Shown: one piece after another, positions 1 through 11,800 of the stretch
Numbering within the stretch: the first letter of the stretch is position 1
Layout: each line of letters opens with the position of its first letter
NCBI GenBank assembly: GCA_024704765.1
Contig: JAKMXF010000345.1
Span: forward strand, 204,397-264,024
Origin: Oopsacas minuta
Taxonomy: Eukaryota; Porifera; Hexactinellida; Lyssacinosida; Leucopsacidae
Direction of reading: 5' to 3'
Length of the DNA stretch: 59,628 nt
The notes under the pieces: generated by a model
What the model was told of the DNA's origin: nothing
Databases searched by the model: none
What the model saw: the letters and a program-made list of their open reading frames with translations, nothing else
Made by a program: the position numbers and the translations under genes

Positions 1-2004
1 GATATTTATAGGATTGTTCAATATGCCTCCACCTCCTATACTCCATATCAAGTTACTCAAGCTATAACTACTATCCATAGGATCACAAAGCAGTAATACA
101 TCCTCTCTGTCTATACCTACTGTATATGAGTAGGTAGTTTCTGTTACGGAAACTAAAGGAAAAAGAATACTAATAGATAATGATAGGCCACTATAACAAT
201 CTAGATTCCAAAGCGTCGTGCCAAAATGTTCGAAAATTGTGAAGGTATGGGTTCCCTATATATCTTCCAGACTTTTACCAACACTTCATAATCAATTCAA
301 TACTTTTATAACATATTTGATACCATGTTCCCCACCACTTACTTGTTGTAGTTTGATTGAACAATCCAATTGTATAACTATTGGTATCGTCTATTTGACA
401 CTGATAATATCCTTGTCTAGTATTGTATATGTCTAACCAACTGAATCCAGTTTGTGTGCTATTATATGTGGCTGTAAGCTCTTCACTATTTGATAGATTT
501 GAATTTTCTGAAAAGTTCCATACAATTGCATTATCCTCGTCTCCTCCACACGCTAACGTCAGTGATTGGTACAAGAAGGTGTTTCCACTCATTGGTTGAA
601 AGTCTAAACCTTCATTGATAAGTTCACCAAAGCTGGCACCTATATATGATGCACATAAATAATTTTCAGCTGAAAACCAAGGAAATTGCATGATTATATA
701 CTGACCTGTTGTTACAGACGAAGGCCTCTTGCATAGAAAAGCATTTATCGTGATTTCGCAGCTTACAGTTTCCCAATTACCCTCTCCAGTTGTGATTGTT
801 TCAACACAATCTTCATCATTCCCCGATGGTACCACACCTGTCCAGTTTGTATAACTATACACTGAACCATCAATCCAGGTATATGTTCCCTCTACACTCC
901 TATCATTCAATCCTATCCAGCAATTACTCACTGTATCAGGGATAATAGTGTATAAGTAATTATTCACTCTCTCTGTAGTAATACTAGTCAAGTCACCACC
1001 CCATACAGCACAACTAGATTGAGCATCTAACCAGTTGATTCCATCACTCACTTCATATAATCGATAGCAAAATCCATTATAGATCAGATCACATTCACTG
1101 GGTGTTGCTGGAAATTAAATACAATGAAATTTGCCTATATATTAGTCGACTTACTACCAATTGTCTAAGTATACAGTGACGTGTATTATTAATTAATTTA
1201 GCTGCTAGGAGCTTAAGGAGCTAAGGTTCTTCAATAATTCATTCGACATTCTATTTACTTCCTCGTACACCTATGGAATTGGTACTATGCAATACTACTA
1301 CTGTAATATAGAGTTAAGATATTAGCATTCTAGCATATTCATACAAATTATTCTTGATTAATAACTTACCAGGTTTATTGCAGAAGTAACAGTTTCTATC
1401 TAGGTCACAAAACCCATTTAGCCATCCGTTTGATATTGTAGTTCCATATTTGTACCTTAACCTAACACAATCATCATTCGTATCTGATCCAATGGGGTAT
1501 TGTGTCGGACCAGGAGTATTACCGAAATGTCTATAATTACTATTACTACCATCTACCCATACAAATGCATCAGCATTAGTACCAGCTTCACTCCCCCTAT
1601 CATTCAAACCTATGAAACAGGAAGTATGTGTCTGTATATCTTCTATAGTATAATACAATAAGCTATCCACTTGTACTGACCCGATTGAAGCAAGATGTCC
1701 TCCCCAATTTTTGCATTCTGTTTCAGCTTCTACCCAATTTATATTATTTTCTGCCAGCTTGAAGTAACTGAAGTCAGTATCATCAAATGTAAAAGTAAGG
1801 TCCGGAACCTGAGCTTGAGCTAAAGCATAACAAATACATTCAAATATGTGAATATCTAACTGATTATTCATGATAACTATTAGTCTAATACATTTACTAG
1901 ATGTTTACACATAAATTCTGCTTAAGGTACTCACCTGATTTGATTCTAATCAATGAACCAATTATCGCTAAGAATAATCCAATTTTATAACAGAGAGTTT
2001 TCAT
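1..2004 (-). CDS. Receptor gene A, 5' part: signal peptide, two C-type lectin domains, Ig-like domains (runs off the window)
   Basis: Seen: exons at 1935-2004 (signal peptide, starts MKTLCYKIG, hydrophobic core), 1370-1819 (CTLD type 1), 706-1107 (CTLD type 2), 343-639 (Ig-like, GYYQC motif) and 1-152 (Ig-like, VGIDRED..LLLC, cut by the window edge). Each boundary has an AG acceptor or GT donor and each internal exon is a multiple of 3 in phase 1-1. The start at 2004 was chosen because it aligns with the start of gene C; an upstream in-frame ATG at 2079 exists, but the matching stretch of gene C contains a stop. The downstream exons, presumably transmembrane and phosphatase-like, lie outside. 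Positions 1-1107 are almost the same as 10239-11343 of gene B. Inferred role: cell-surface recognition receptor; ligand unknown. Confidence 0.8.
1935..2004 (-). other. Signal-peptide exon of gene A
   Basis: Encodes 23 residues and ends in phase 1 at CAG|GTGAGT. The peptide has a short polar start followed by a hydrophobic run (IGLFLAIIG). The 5' untranslated sequence and the exon are recognisably similar to 33966-34032 of gene C, which marks an independent gene start. Confidence 0.8.
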
Positions 2005-3542
2005 GTTCAATTTCTTCCCGACTTTAGATTCTAATTGATGAGATATATTATCTACTGATTTCATTATATAGTCATACAATGTAGTTGAGAGGATAATTTA
2101 CAACTTCAGAAATTTGATATATCCTTTGAGTACATTGGAACACAAATTTGTTATTAGCAGAGTTTGAGTATTTGTTTTCTTGTAAATAGTTATTAGGTAC
2201 ATACACTGACACCATACATAGTAATTCTTCCCAAATTTTGTAGGTTGTCATGTCATATCCAATACGGGAAATGAGATATTAGTCATATTCCACATGAATA
2301 TAAATGTTATCCAACCATTCCATTGTAATCATTATTTGTAGAATTATCCACCTGTTGTATTACTTTATTGTGACGAGTGTTGTAACTTATTTTAAAATAG
2401 GAATTTATAACGTATTTTATATCTTATTTTGTTGTGTATTATATTTGCCAGTGATAGAATAACTTCACTAAAGTCTGCTTAATAGGGTCACATCTGGACC
2501 AGGTCATTTTGACCAGATTAAGTGGGATAAAGGTTTGTCCGATTAACTGAGTAATATAACACTATTTGAATGGTTCGGTTTCTAGCCTTGACCCCCGATT
2601 AACCAGGTTGACCAGATTAATCAATGGGATATTAATTGGATCCCGGAGTCTAGTGTATATATTTTGTAATTTATCTTGAATAATCTGTTAATATCCCTCA
2701 TAAATATGTTATAGTACCCAATGTCACGTAGCTTATCAAATGCCTTGTGTACATGTTATCTCTATTCCCACACATACACACTTATACCATAACATTATCT
2801 GATCATTATATATAACATTATTTAACAAACAAAGGCAAAATATACACAATTCTAAAAGACTTTCCAATTAAGAAATAGTTCTTATCTAACAATTCTAAAA
2901 TCATAAACATATACACCTGTGTTGTTTATATATGTACAAATAAACTAAAGCCTATATATTCGATTATACTTGTTATTGAGCCTTTGAGAAGTATTCGTTC
3001 AATAGTTGGAAGCAGGATACAAAGTGTGTCTAAAGAAAAATGCAGGTAAGAATACAAGCAATGTTTTGTTGAGTGCCTTCCAAGAATAATGAATCTAGTT
3101 TTTTCGTAAAATGTTATTCAATCAATATTATTTGCATTTATATAATTATGCCTTATGTTAGCACAGCTTAAACCTCTTTAACTATGTAACTCAAATGACT
3201 ATTTTATTGTTCAGTATCTTACTAAGGTTAGTTGCCAAATACGAATTGATACCTTAGATTTTGACACGGGGTAACTGACCCTTCAATTCATTTTTTTACA
3301 GTTGTTCTACTTTAGTATAATTGATATAGATATCATCATATTTTTGCCCTCATTTTTACATGTGTTTATTGGTTACGTATATTTCTCCCCCATTCATACC
3401 AATTCATATATCTATATTATTGAACCTCAAATGTTGTCTGTTTGTTTGTTCGTTGTCAAGGAAAGGATTTAAGGTATGCAATTGCAAAATTGTCCAAAAT
3501 ATTTTTTCACTTTTGGGAACATAAAGTAATCAGATTTAAAGA
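2005..3542. other. Intergenic region between genes D and A
   Basis: No gene seen. It should contain the promoter of gene A, but no recognisable core element was found. Positions 2460-2650 hold degenerate repeat-like sequence with several 'gattaa' and 'accaggt' inverted pieces, reminiscent of the element at 45826-47023. Positions 3431-3542 begin a dispersed repeat that runs into the 3' end of gene D. Confidence 0.5.
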
Positions 3543-3690
3543 TTATGGCAGTATCATGTTTGCTACGGTTAAGATTGTGAGTTTATGTACTCGAGGACCA
3601 TGGGCTTGAGTGTGGACACAATGTCTTCGCAACCGCATAGGACGAGCAAGCGATGCGCACTCGTTATATATAAAATATGTATTGTAACGA
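3431..3690. repeat. Dispersed repeat, copy at the 3' end of gene D
   Basis: The stretch with 'gttgtcaaggaaaggattta' at 3455-3475 recurs at 43217-43250. The stretch 3541-3690 recurs in inverted orientation at about 41805-41930, sharing 'gcaaccgcat' and 'gcaagcg' pieces. The copy overlaps the last 35-40 codons of gene D, so the C-terminal tail of D is written in repeat DNA. The family is unidentified. Confidence 0.6.
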
Positions 3691-6600
3691 ACCAGAGTAG
3701 TCACGCTATTCATTCTATCATTCCTCAGCTTCTTGACTATGTGGAAGATGTCAATACGGCCCTTCTCTATGCTATCTTTAATAGCCCTATAAACGGCGTA
3801 CACTACACCACTCTTGCCTGCTCCATCATCACAGTGTATTATGATTGGGTGACTTGGAAACTTCTTACGAAACTCTAACATTATTTCTATAATTTCAACA
3901 ATACTTTCCAAGTTTGGCTCTTCCTTCTCGTTCCACTGATTCGTTATAATTTGGGTGCAAGGTTGGTTACCTTTGTCAACATTATTGTTGATGTCCAATT
4001 TATTGCGAATGAAATGAGGCGTTTTTTCACTTTCCTCACATGTAACATCAAACGAATCTGTTTGGATAGTTTCGCCATATTTTGGCCAGTAAACAATACG
4101 GTGTGATTTTTGGAGTTCAATGAGTTGTAGTTCTTTCTTTGAGCATAACATTACAACTAAACTAGGGGCGAGCATATATATCATTTGATAGAAATCTCGT
4201 TGTGTATGATTTGTGGGATTAATGGTTACAACTATTTCTCCGTTATCTAAAGAACTGGCATTAATGTAATCACCAGGCCAATCAGAGGCTTGTAATACGA
4301 TTCTGTTGCTGTCACATGGTAGGATATCTTTGATTGGATTCTTGTCCTCGTTGGAGGGTTCCAGTGCACTCTTACAAACTGGATCAAAAGCCTTTTCGCA
4401 TTGATAGTTAAGTTCACTGTATTGTTGGAAAAACACAGATACATAACCTTCAGTCTCTGATTGCATGTATAAATTGTATGTCTCTCTGAAGTCTCCTGTG
4501 GGAATTGATGTGCTCCCTAGTATCATTTCAAGGACTGATAGATAAATGAATTTATACTGAGAGAATGTTTGTACCATTTGGGGACGATGCTCCCTCATTT
4601 CATGGACGATACTGTAGATATTGATGGGTTTCGCCTGTTGAACTGCTGCTAAAAGATTGTATAGCGTAATGAACGTGCCTGTACGACCTACACCTGCAGA
4701 ACAATGTACTAAAATGGGTGATCTCGGTTTGACTAAACTTTCCTGAACTTTGGTAACGAACAACAGCAACTCATCATGAAGTGTTGGAACATCATGATCT
4801 GGCCATGCAGTGAAATGAAAGTGTTTTAATTGAGTAACCTTTCCCATCGAGTGAACACTCATCATCCTTATAATATAGCCAATCCTTATCTCTACTTTGT
4901 CTGCAATTATCTCGTATGGCCCACAACCAAACTTTTGGCCTTTTTTCAATGGGAAATATTGTTCGCATTTCTTACGTCCTGATTCAACTAGGTTAGTCAC
5001 CATCACGATATTTGCTACATTCTTTTCTACGATCATTTTCCAAAAATCTTGAAGTGTGTTTTCTTTTGGCGCTTGCGCCGCAATAAATTGTTCTTGGACA
5101 TGAACCCCAGGGATATGACTTGCATTAATATATCCTGTATTCGGATCTTCATCATCACTGAGTGTTAGGATTACGCGAGATTTATCGTAGGGGTACATTA
5201 ATTTGAAGCGATTCTTGATTTTGTTCTCTTCAATCATTGCATGTGTACAGGGATATCTATGTTCTTTTCCACCGAAACTTTCATATTCTTGCTGAAGCGC
5301 ACCTTCTCTTTGCCAAATCTTATTCATATGCATCTTGAAAGCATCTAATGGTATTGGTAACATTCTGGGATCGATAACCTTTGTAGATCTGACTGGAGAT
5401 TGAGTTAATTTACCGACATTTTGATAAAGATCGCTAATCTCAGGCTCTCTCACATTCGGTTTTGTATTTACGGTATCACTTACGCTGTATGCTTTGTTGT
5501 AGTTATCTGATACTGCAGCTTCTTTATATTCTGTAAAATCACTAGCCTTCATTGGTATTTCAGATGAACTAGCTTTAGGGTCATTGTTAAAATAACTGGA
5601 ACTTAACTTGGACATTTTGCCTCGATTTCTTACTATAAAATACATGAGGATAACACCAGCGATGATACATACGAGCAGTAATGATATTATTATCACTGGA
5701 ATTGCAATGACCGCTGCGTTTATCCCTTCAGTTACTGGTCTATCTAGAGGTATTATAGTGAAACGAGCTGTTGTATAGCTGATTCCAGTACTAGTTACTT
5801 GCATCAATGAAAAGTTCCCACTATTAGCATCGGTTAACTCTGATATAATGTAGGTCGACCTGGTTATTGTAGATGTTTCATCAGGAATTATCCAAACACA
5901 TTCAGATAGACTGCAAGTGAGTGAAATATTTTTTGTTCCCAATGTGATACTGATTTCTTGTGGAGATGGAAACATTGGATTATTTTCATCACTAAATGAC
6001 ATACTAGATTCTTCATAGGTGACTGTTATTGTAGTAGTATCTAGAAATTATGTAAATGTACTACAACCATAGACGTTATACAAATTTATATTGTGGATAT
6101 GTGCGGATCGGATGTCAAACACGTGAAACAAGCAATTTACCTTTGAGAGCTAGTTGTACGCTACCCAACAGTGTTACTGGACTCATCCTGTAGAAACAAC
6201 TCAATGTATGTGCACCAGCTCCCACGTCGTTGAATACTACAATGAAGAGTACTGGATTTGGATATTCAGCACTATATGTCAATGTGTCACCGTCTTCTGC
6301 ACCGTCTGTTGTCCAAAGGATATCATTATCTGCGACCATATTATCTGAATAATAGAGCATTGAGATGGTAGAATCCAGGGTATAATCAACTTGTTGAGAA
6401 GGGTTATCAAAGCTTGTTATTTCAACTAGAAATATAAATATTGAGTAATTTCAATGTCTATAAGTCAATTTGCTCAATAGTTACCTAGGGAATCTGTATT
6501 CACTATAAAGAATGTGTATACCATATCTGAACCAATTTCACAACTATAGTAACCATGTTCATTAGAACTCACAGTCAAACTACTAATCCCAGTTTCAAGA

Positions 6601-7568
6601 GAGAATGTTGATGATGAAGTTCTGTCAATTTTCATACCATCCTTCGTAGACATAAAATTCCACGATACACTATCTCCTATATTCGAGATTGAACACTGTA
6701 ACACCGTAGAGTCTTTTAGTACAATTGTTGAATCGTTTGAGATTGAATCAGTTAATGATGTTGAAATTGGATTTGTCACAAAATAACCTAAAGTAATTTC
6801 GTTATATATAATATGTTCAACTCTCGGTTGAAATATTGTTTTAAACCAACCATTTCGGATTAATTCTGCCTGAATCGCAATCACTTCAATTCTATCCCAG
6901 TCCATGATATAGAATTGATACAGTCCAAATAATTCATAATTAAGAGTTGCATAAGATATTGTTTGAGAATAAGAATATGTATCGTTTGGAAGTTTCCATC
7001 TCCCTTGTAGATTTGTTGAGATAGAGAAATCTTCTATTCCAATCAGAAGTTCGAACATATTCGTGTCGGGGTATACAGTACTGAAGGTTTGATCTGATGT
7101 AGATACTGTAATTATTGGAGCTACATAGAGCGTTTGAATGTAAAATAACTGAAAATAGACACTACTAAGCTATGTAAATTGTGTAGTTCCCAAGACGGAT
7201 TACTCAAATTTCACTAGAAATTTCATATTTCATACGGTCTATATGCCAGCCATATGGTCAAATATGTGTAGTTCTAAATTGCAGTTGTCTTCATGGTATG
7301 TTCAATAGGAATATACACTTACTATATATTTCTACTGTATTCAACTGGATGTTAATCCCATTACTAGCACAAGTCAATTGATTACTCTGTTCAGGTGAGT
7401 CACTGCTCCATTCAAAGAGATTTATAGGATTGTTCAATGTGCCTCCACCTCCTATACTCCATATCAAGCTACTCAAGCTATAACTACTATCCATAGGATC
7501 ACAAAGCAGTAATACATCCTCTCTGTCTATACCTACTGTATATGAGTAGGTAGTTTCTGTTACGGAAA
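3543..7568 (-). CDS. Receptor gene D, 3' part: Ig-like domains, transmembrane helix, active PTP domain plus inactive PTP domain
   Basis: Seen: exons 7323-7568, 6851-7120, 6485-6787, 6141-6425 (one Ig-like domain each, all multiples of 3) and a long last exon 3543-6040. The last exon encodes a membrane-proximal Ig-like domain, a transmembrane helix (VIAIPVIIISLLLVCIIAG), a juxtamembrane tail with one YQNV motif, and two PTP domains. Domain 1 has KNRF, YINAS, WPD (about 4798-4806), the signature HCSAGVGRTG (about 4678-4711) and a Q-loop, so it should dephosphorylate phosphotyrosine. Domain 2 has HCDDGAGKSG with lysine in place of the catalytic arginine and no WPD, so it is probably regulatory. 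The 5' exons, with signal peptide and any lectin domains, fall in the gap at 7573. The last ~37 residues lie in repeat sequence at the place where gene C has a splice donor, so the true end is uncertain. Confidence 0.85.
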
Positions 7569-7572
7569 CTAA

Positions 7573-7575
7573 NNN
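7573..7575. other. Assembly gap (NNN)
   Basis: Three N separate the truncated PTP-like domain of gene B (right) from an Ig exon of gene D (left). On the left only TTAG of the intron acceptor remains. On the right the coding sequence stops in mid domain. The missing piece must include at least the C-terminal part of B and the 5' end of D, so three N is a placeholder and not the real length. Confidence 0.9.
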
Positions 7576-8868
7576 TCGTTTCAGTAGAATTGATCAAAGT
7601 AGAAACAAAAGGTTCACAATTGATAGGTTCATCCTTCTTAGGCCAGTAACAGACACGATTAGATATTCCACTGAGTATCTTAGCTTTCTCCTTTCTTGTA
7701 GTCAGCATTATCACCATACTAGCTTCTGTTTGATAGATCATTTGTAGGAAATCTAGATATGTCTCTTTAGTTGGATTGATGGTAGCAATGAATTGATAAT
7801 CATGAATATAACTAGCATTGATATAATTACAGTCAAAATGTGGAGAATCTAATACAACTCTGTTTTCATCAAATGGTAGAATGTTTTTGATTGGATTCTT
7901 TTGCATATTTTCCTTTTTCAATGCATCATAACTTTCTGGTATAACAGCCTTCTTAGATTCTTCATTTAACTTTTCAAATTCTACAAAAAATAATGAATCA
8001 TTTCCTATTCCAGATTCTACATACTGTTGATACATAACAGGGAAATCTTTTATAGGTATGAATTTAGCTGTGAATTTGTTTTCTTCCTTTACAGGACTCA
8101 TGGGTGTGTATTTCTCATAAGATAGATCTTCCTTTATTTCTATATAACCACTTTTCTCTTTTTTTGTTACATTTTGGTGTGTAATATTTTCACGTTGAAT
8201 ATTTGACAAATTAGCATAACCTCGTTCATTGGGATTAGTCGGCGCGTCTAGAGTAGTCAACGATGTCTCATCTATCGTCATATACACAGGATTTGTATTT
8301 ACAGATGAGAGATCTATGTACTCCTTAGATTGTGGATTGATTTCCGACAGATTAGCATAACCAGGATTACTTTCATAACCTGTTATATTGGATTTGGATG
8401 GTTTAGGACGTTTAGATAGTTTAGCCTTTGCTGGTCTCCTTCTCTTTACGTATAGAAAGATGAATATTGGAACTAGAATACTTGTGGCTACAATTATAAA
8501 TAGGATCAACAGCAAAATGATTATTATGGCTGCATCTCCAGAATTTGACGGAACAGAATTTGTTGGAGAGATCAGAATTTGTATCGAAATATGTACTGTG
8601 GTATATTCTACACCTTCACTAGTAGAACGAACCAATGAAAAAGTCTCGTTGAAGGTGGGAGTTATTTCCGATATGCTATATGTAGATGCAATTATTGTAT
8701 CTTTTTGATTTGATATCATCCATACACATTCAGGTAGACTGCAGGTTAACGTAATATCTTTTGTTCCTTGAAGTATACTGATTACTTGTGGAGATGGAAA
8801 CATTAGATTATTCACATCACTAAATGACATATTGTATCCTTCATAGCTGACAGTTATTGTAGCAGTAT
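7576..8868 (-). other. Membrane-proximal Ig, transmembrane, tyrosine-motif tail and truncated PTP-like exon of gene B
   Basis: After the Ig-like part comes a hydrophobic helix (IIIILLLILFIIVATS) and a basic stop-transfer VKRRRP. The tail carries PGYANL, KEYIDL, PVYMTI, RGYANL and SGYIEI. YxN motifs are known Grb2 SH2 ligands, and SGYIEI fits the ITIM consensus. The PTP-like part starts directly after the tail (KNPIKNILPFDENRV) and is cut at the gap before its signature loop. Its close match to gene C predicts an inactive domain. Confidence 0.8.
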
Positions 8869-11800
8869 CTAGAAATTATGTAAAGAAACGTCAACAAATA
8901 AGCTATAGAAATATGCATTTTGTTGCTATGTGTGGATCTCACACACACTCAACAAGCAATTTACCTTTGAGAGCTAGTTGTATGCTACCTAACAGTGTAA
9001 CAGGACTCATCCTGTAGAAACAACTGAATGTATGTACACCAGCTCCCACGTCGTTGAATACTACAATCAGTAGAGCTGGATTTGGATACTCAGCACTATA
9101 TGTCAAAATGTCACCGTTTTCTACATTGTCTGTTGTCCAAAGGATATCACTATCTGCGACCATATCATCTGAATAATAGAGCACTGAGACAATTGAATCC
9201 AGAGTATAATCAACTTCTTGAGAAGGGTCATCAAAGCTTGTAATCTCAACTAGAAATACAATTATCAAGTAATATCAATGATGAAAGATGGTCTAACAGT
9301 CTATTACTCAAAGTTACCTAAGGAATCTGTATTCACCACAAAGAATGTGTATACCATATCTGAATTGATTACACAGCTGTAGTAACCAGGTTCATTAGAA
9401 TTCACAGTCAAACTACTAATCCCAGTTTCAATTGTGAATATTGATAATGAAGTTTTCTCTATTCCAATACCATCCTTTGTAGACATAAAATACCACACTA
9501 CACTATCTCCTATATTCGAGATTGAACACTGTAACATTGTAGAGTCATTTAGTACAACTGTTGAATCGTTTGAGATTAAATTTGTTACAACATAGCCTAA
9601 AGTGAAGGTTGTCATTTGTATGTATATGTTAAACTCTCGGTTGAAAATATTTTGATCTAAACTAACCATTTCGTATTAATTCTGCCTGAATCGCAATCAC
9701 TTCAATTCCATCCCAGTTCATGATATAGAATTGATACAGTCCAAATAATTCATAATCAAGAGTTGCATAAGATATTGTTTGAGAAGAAGAATATGTAGCA
9801 TCTGGAAGCTTCCATCTCCCTTGTAGATTTGTTGAGATAGAGAAATCTTCTATTCCAATCAGAAATTCAAACATATTCGTGTCAGGGTATACAGTGTTGA
9901 ATGCCTGATCTGATGTAGATGTAGAAACTGTAATTATTGGAGCTACAGAGAGCATTTGAATGTAAAATAACTGAAAATAGACACTACTAAGCTATGTAAA
10001 TTGTGTATTTCCCAAGACGGATTACTCAAATTTCACTAGAAATTACATATTTTATAGGGTCTATATGCCAGCCATATGGTCAAATATGTGTAGTTCTAAA
10101 TTGCAATTGTCTTTGTGGTATATTAAATAGGAATACACACTTACTATATATTTCTAATGTATTCAACTGGATGTTATTGCCATTACTAGCACAAGTCAAT
10201 TGATTACTCTGTTCAGGTGAGTCACTGCTCCATTCAAAGATATTTATAGGATTGTTCAATGTGCCTCCACCTCCTATACTCCATATCAAGCTACTCAAGC
10301 TATAACTACTATCCATAGGATCACAAAGCAGTAATACATCCTCTCTGTCTATACCTACTGTATATGTGTATGTAGTTTCTGTTACGGCAACTAAAGGAAA
10401 AGAATACTAATAGATAATGATAGGCCATTATAACAATCTAGATTCCAAAGCGTCGTGCCAAATGGTTCAAGAATTGTGAAGGTATGGGTTCCATATATAT
10501 CTTCCAGACTCTTACCAACACTTCATAATCAATTAGATACCTTTATAACATATTTGATACCATGTCCCCACCACTTACTTGTTGTAGTTTGATTGAACAA
10601 TCCAATTGTATAACTGTTGATCTCGTCTATCTGACACTGATAATATCCTTGTCTAGTATTATATATGTCTAACCAACTGAATCCAGTTTGTGTGCTATTG
10701 TAGGTGGCTGTAAGCTCTTTACTATTTGATAGATCTGAATTTTCTGAAAATTTCCATACAATTGCATTATCCTCGTCTCCTCCACAAGCTAACGTCAGTG
10801 ATTGGTACAAGAATCTGTTTCCACTCATAGATTGAAAGTCTAAACCTTCATTGATAAGTCGACCAAAGTTGGCACCTATATATGATGCACATACATAATT
10901 TTCACCTGAAAACCAAGGAAATTGAATGATTATATACTGACCTGTTGTTACAGATGAAAGTCTCTTGCATAGAAAAGTATTTATCGTGATTTCGCAGCTT
11001 ACAGTCTCCCAACTACCCTCTCCAGCTCTTATTATGTCAACACAATCTTCATCAATAACAGTTGGTGCACTTCCTGTCCAGTTTGTATGACTATATACTG
11101 AGCCATCACTCCAGGTATATGTTCCCTCTACACTCCTATCATTCAATCCTATCCAGCAATTACTCACTGTATCAGGGATAATAGTGTATAAGTAATTATT
11201 CTCTCTCTCTGTTGTAATACTAGTCAAGTCACCACCCCATACAGCACAACTAGATTGAGCATCTAACCAGTTGATTCCATCACTCACTTCATACAATCGA
11301 TAGCAAGATCCATTATAGATAAGATCACATACGCTGGGTGTTGCTGGGATCAAACAAATTCATTATTTTCATTAAACAACTACATGTAATGATCACTTAC
11401 CTGGTTGACTGCAGAAGTAACAATTTCTCATGTCACCACAACCTCGATTAATCCAACCGTTTGATAATACTGCTGCTACATTCCTGTATCTCAATCTAAC
11501 ACAGTCCCAGGCAGCATTTGCATCTCCGGGATTTATTCCAAGAAGCGAATCGAAGTTCCTATAAGTACTGGTACTACCATCTACCCAAACAAATGCACTA
11601 GCATTAGTACCAGCATCTATATCTATATCGTTTAGACCTATAAAACATGTAAAGTATGTGTTTATATCTGTACTACTATAGAACAACAATCTATCTTCTA
11701 CTGCTGACTTTATTGTAGCAAGATTTCCCCTAGTACCCCAGTTATTACATTTCAGTTGAGCACTTAACCAGTCTAAATTAGTAGAATTCGAGATAAATCC

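Noticed and set aside
275-1051. Single 258-residue open frame covering CTLD and Ig parts as one exon
   Set aside because: The middle (after SVTTG) is a short in-frame intron with GTCAGT donor and TATATAG acceptor; paralogues split at the same places. The same applies to 10529-11353.
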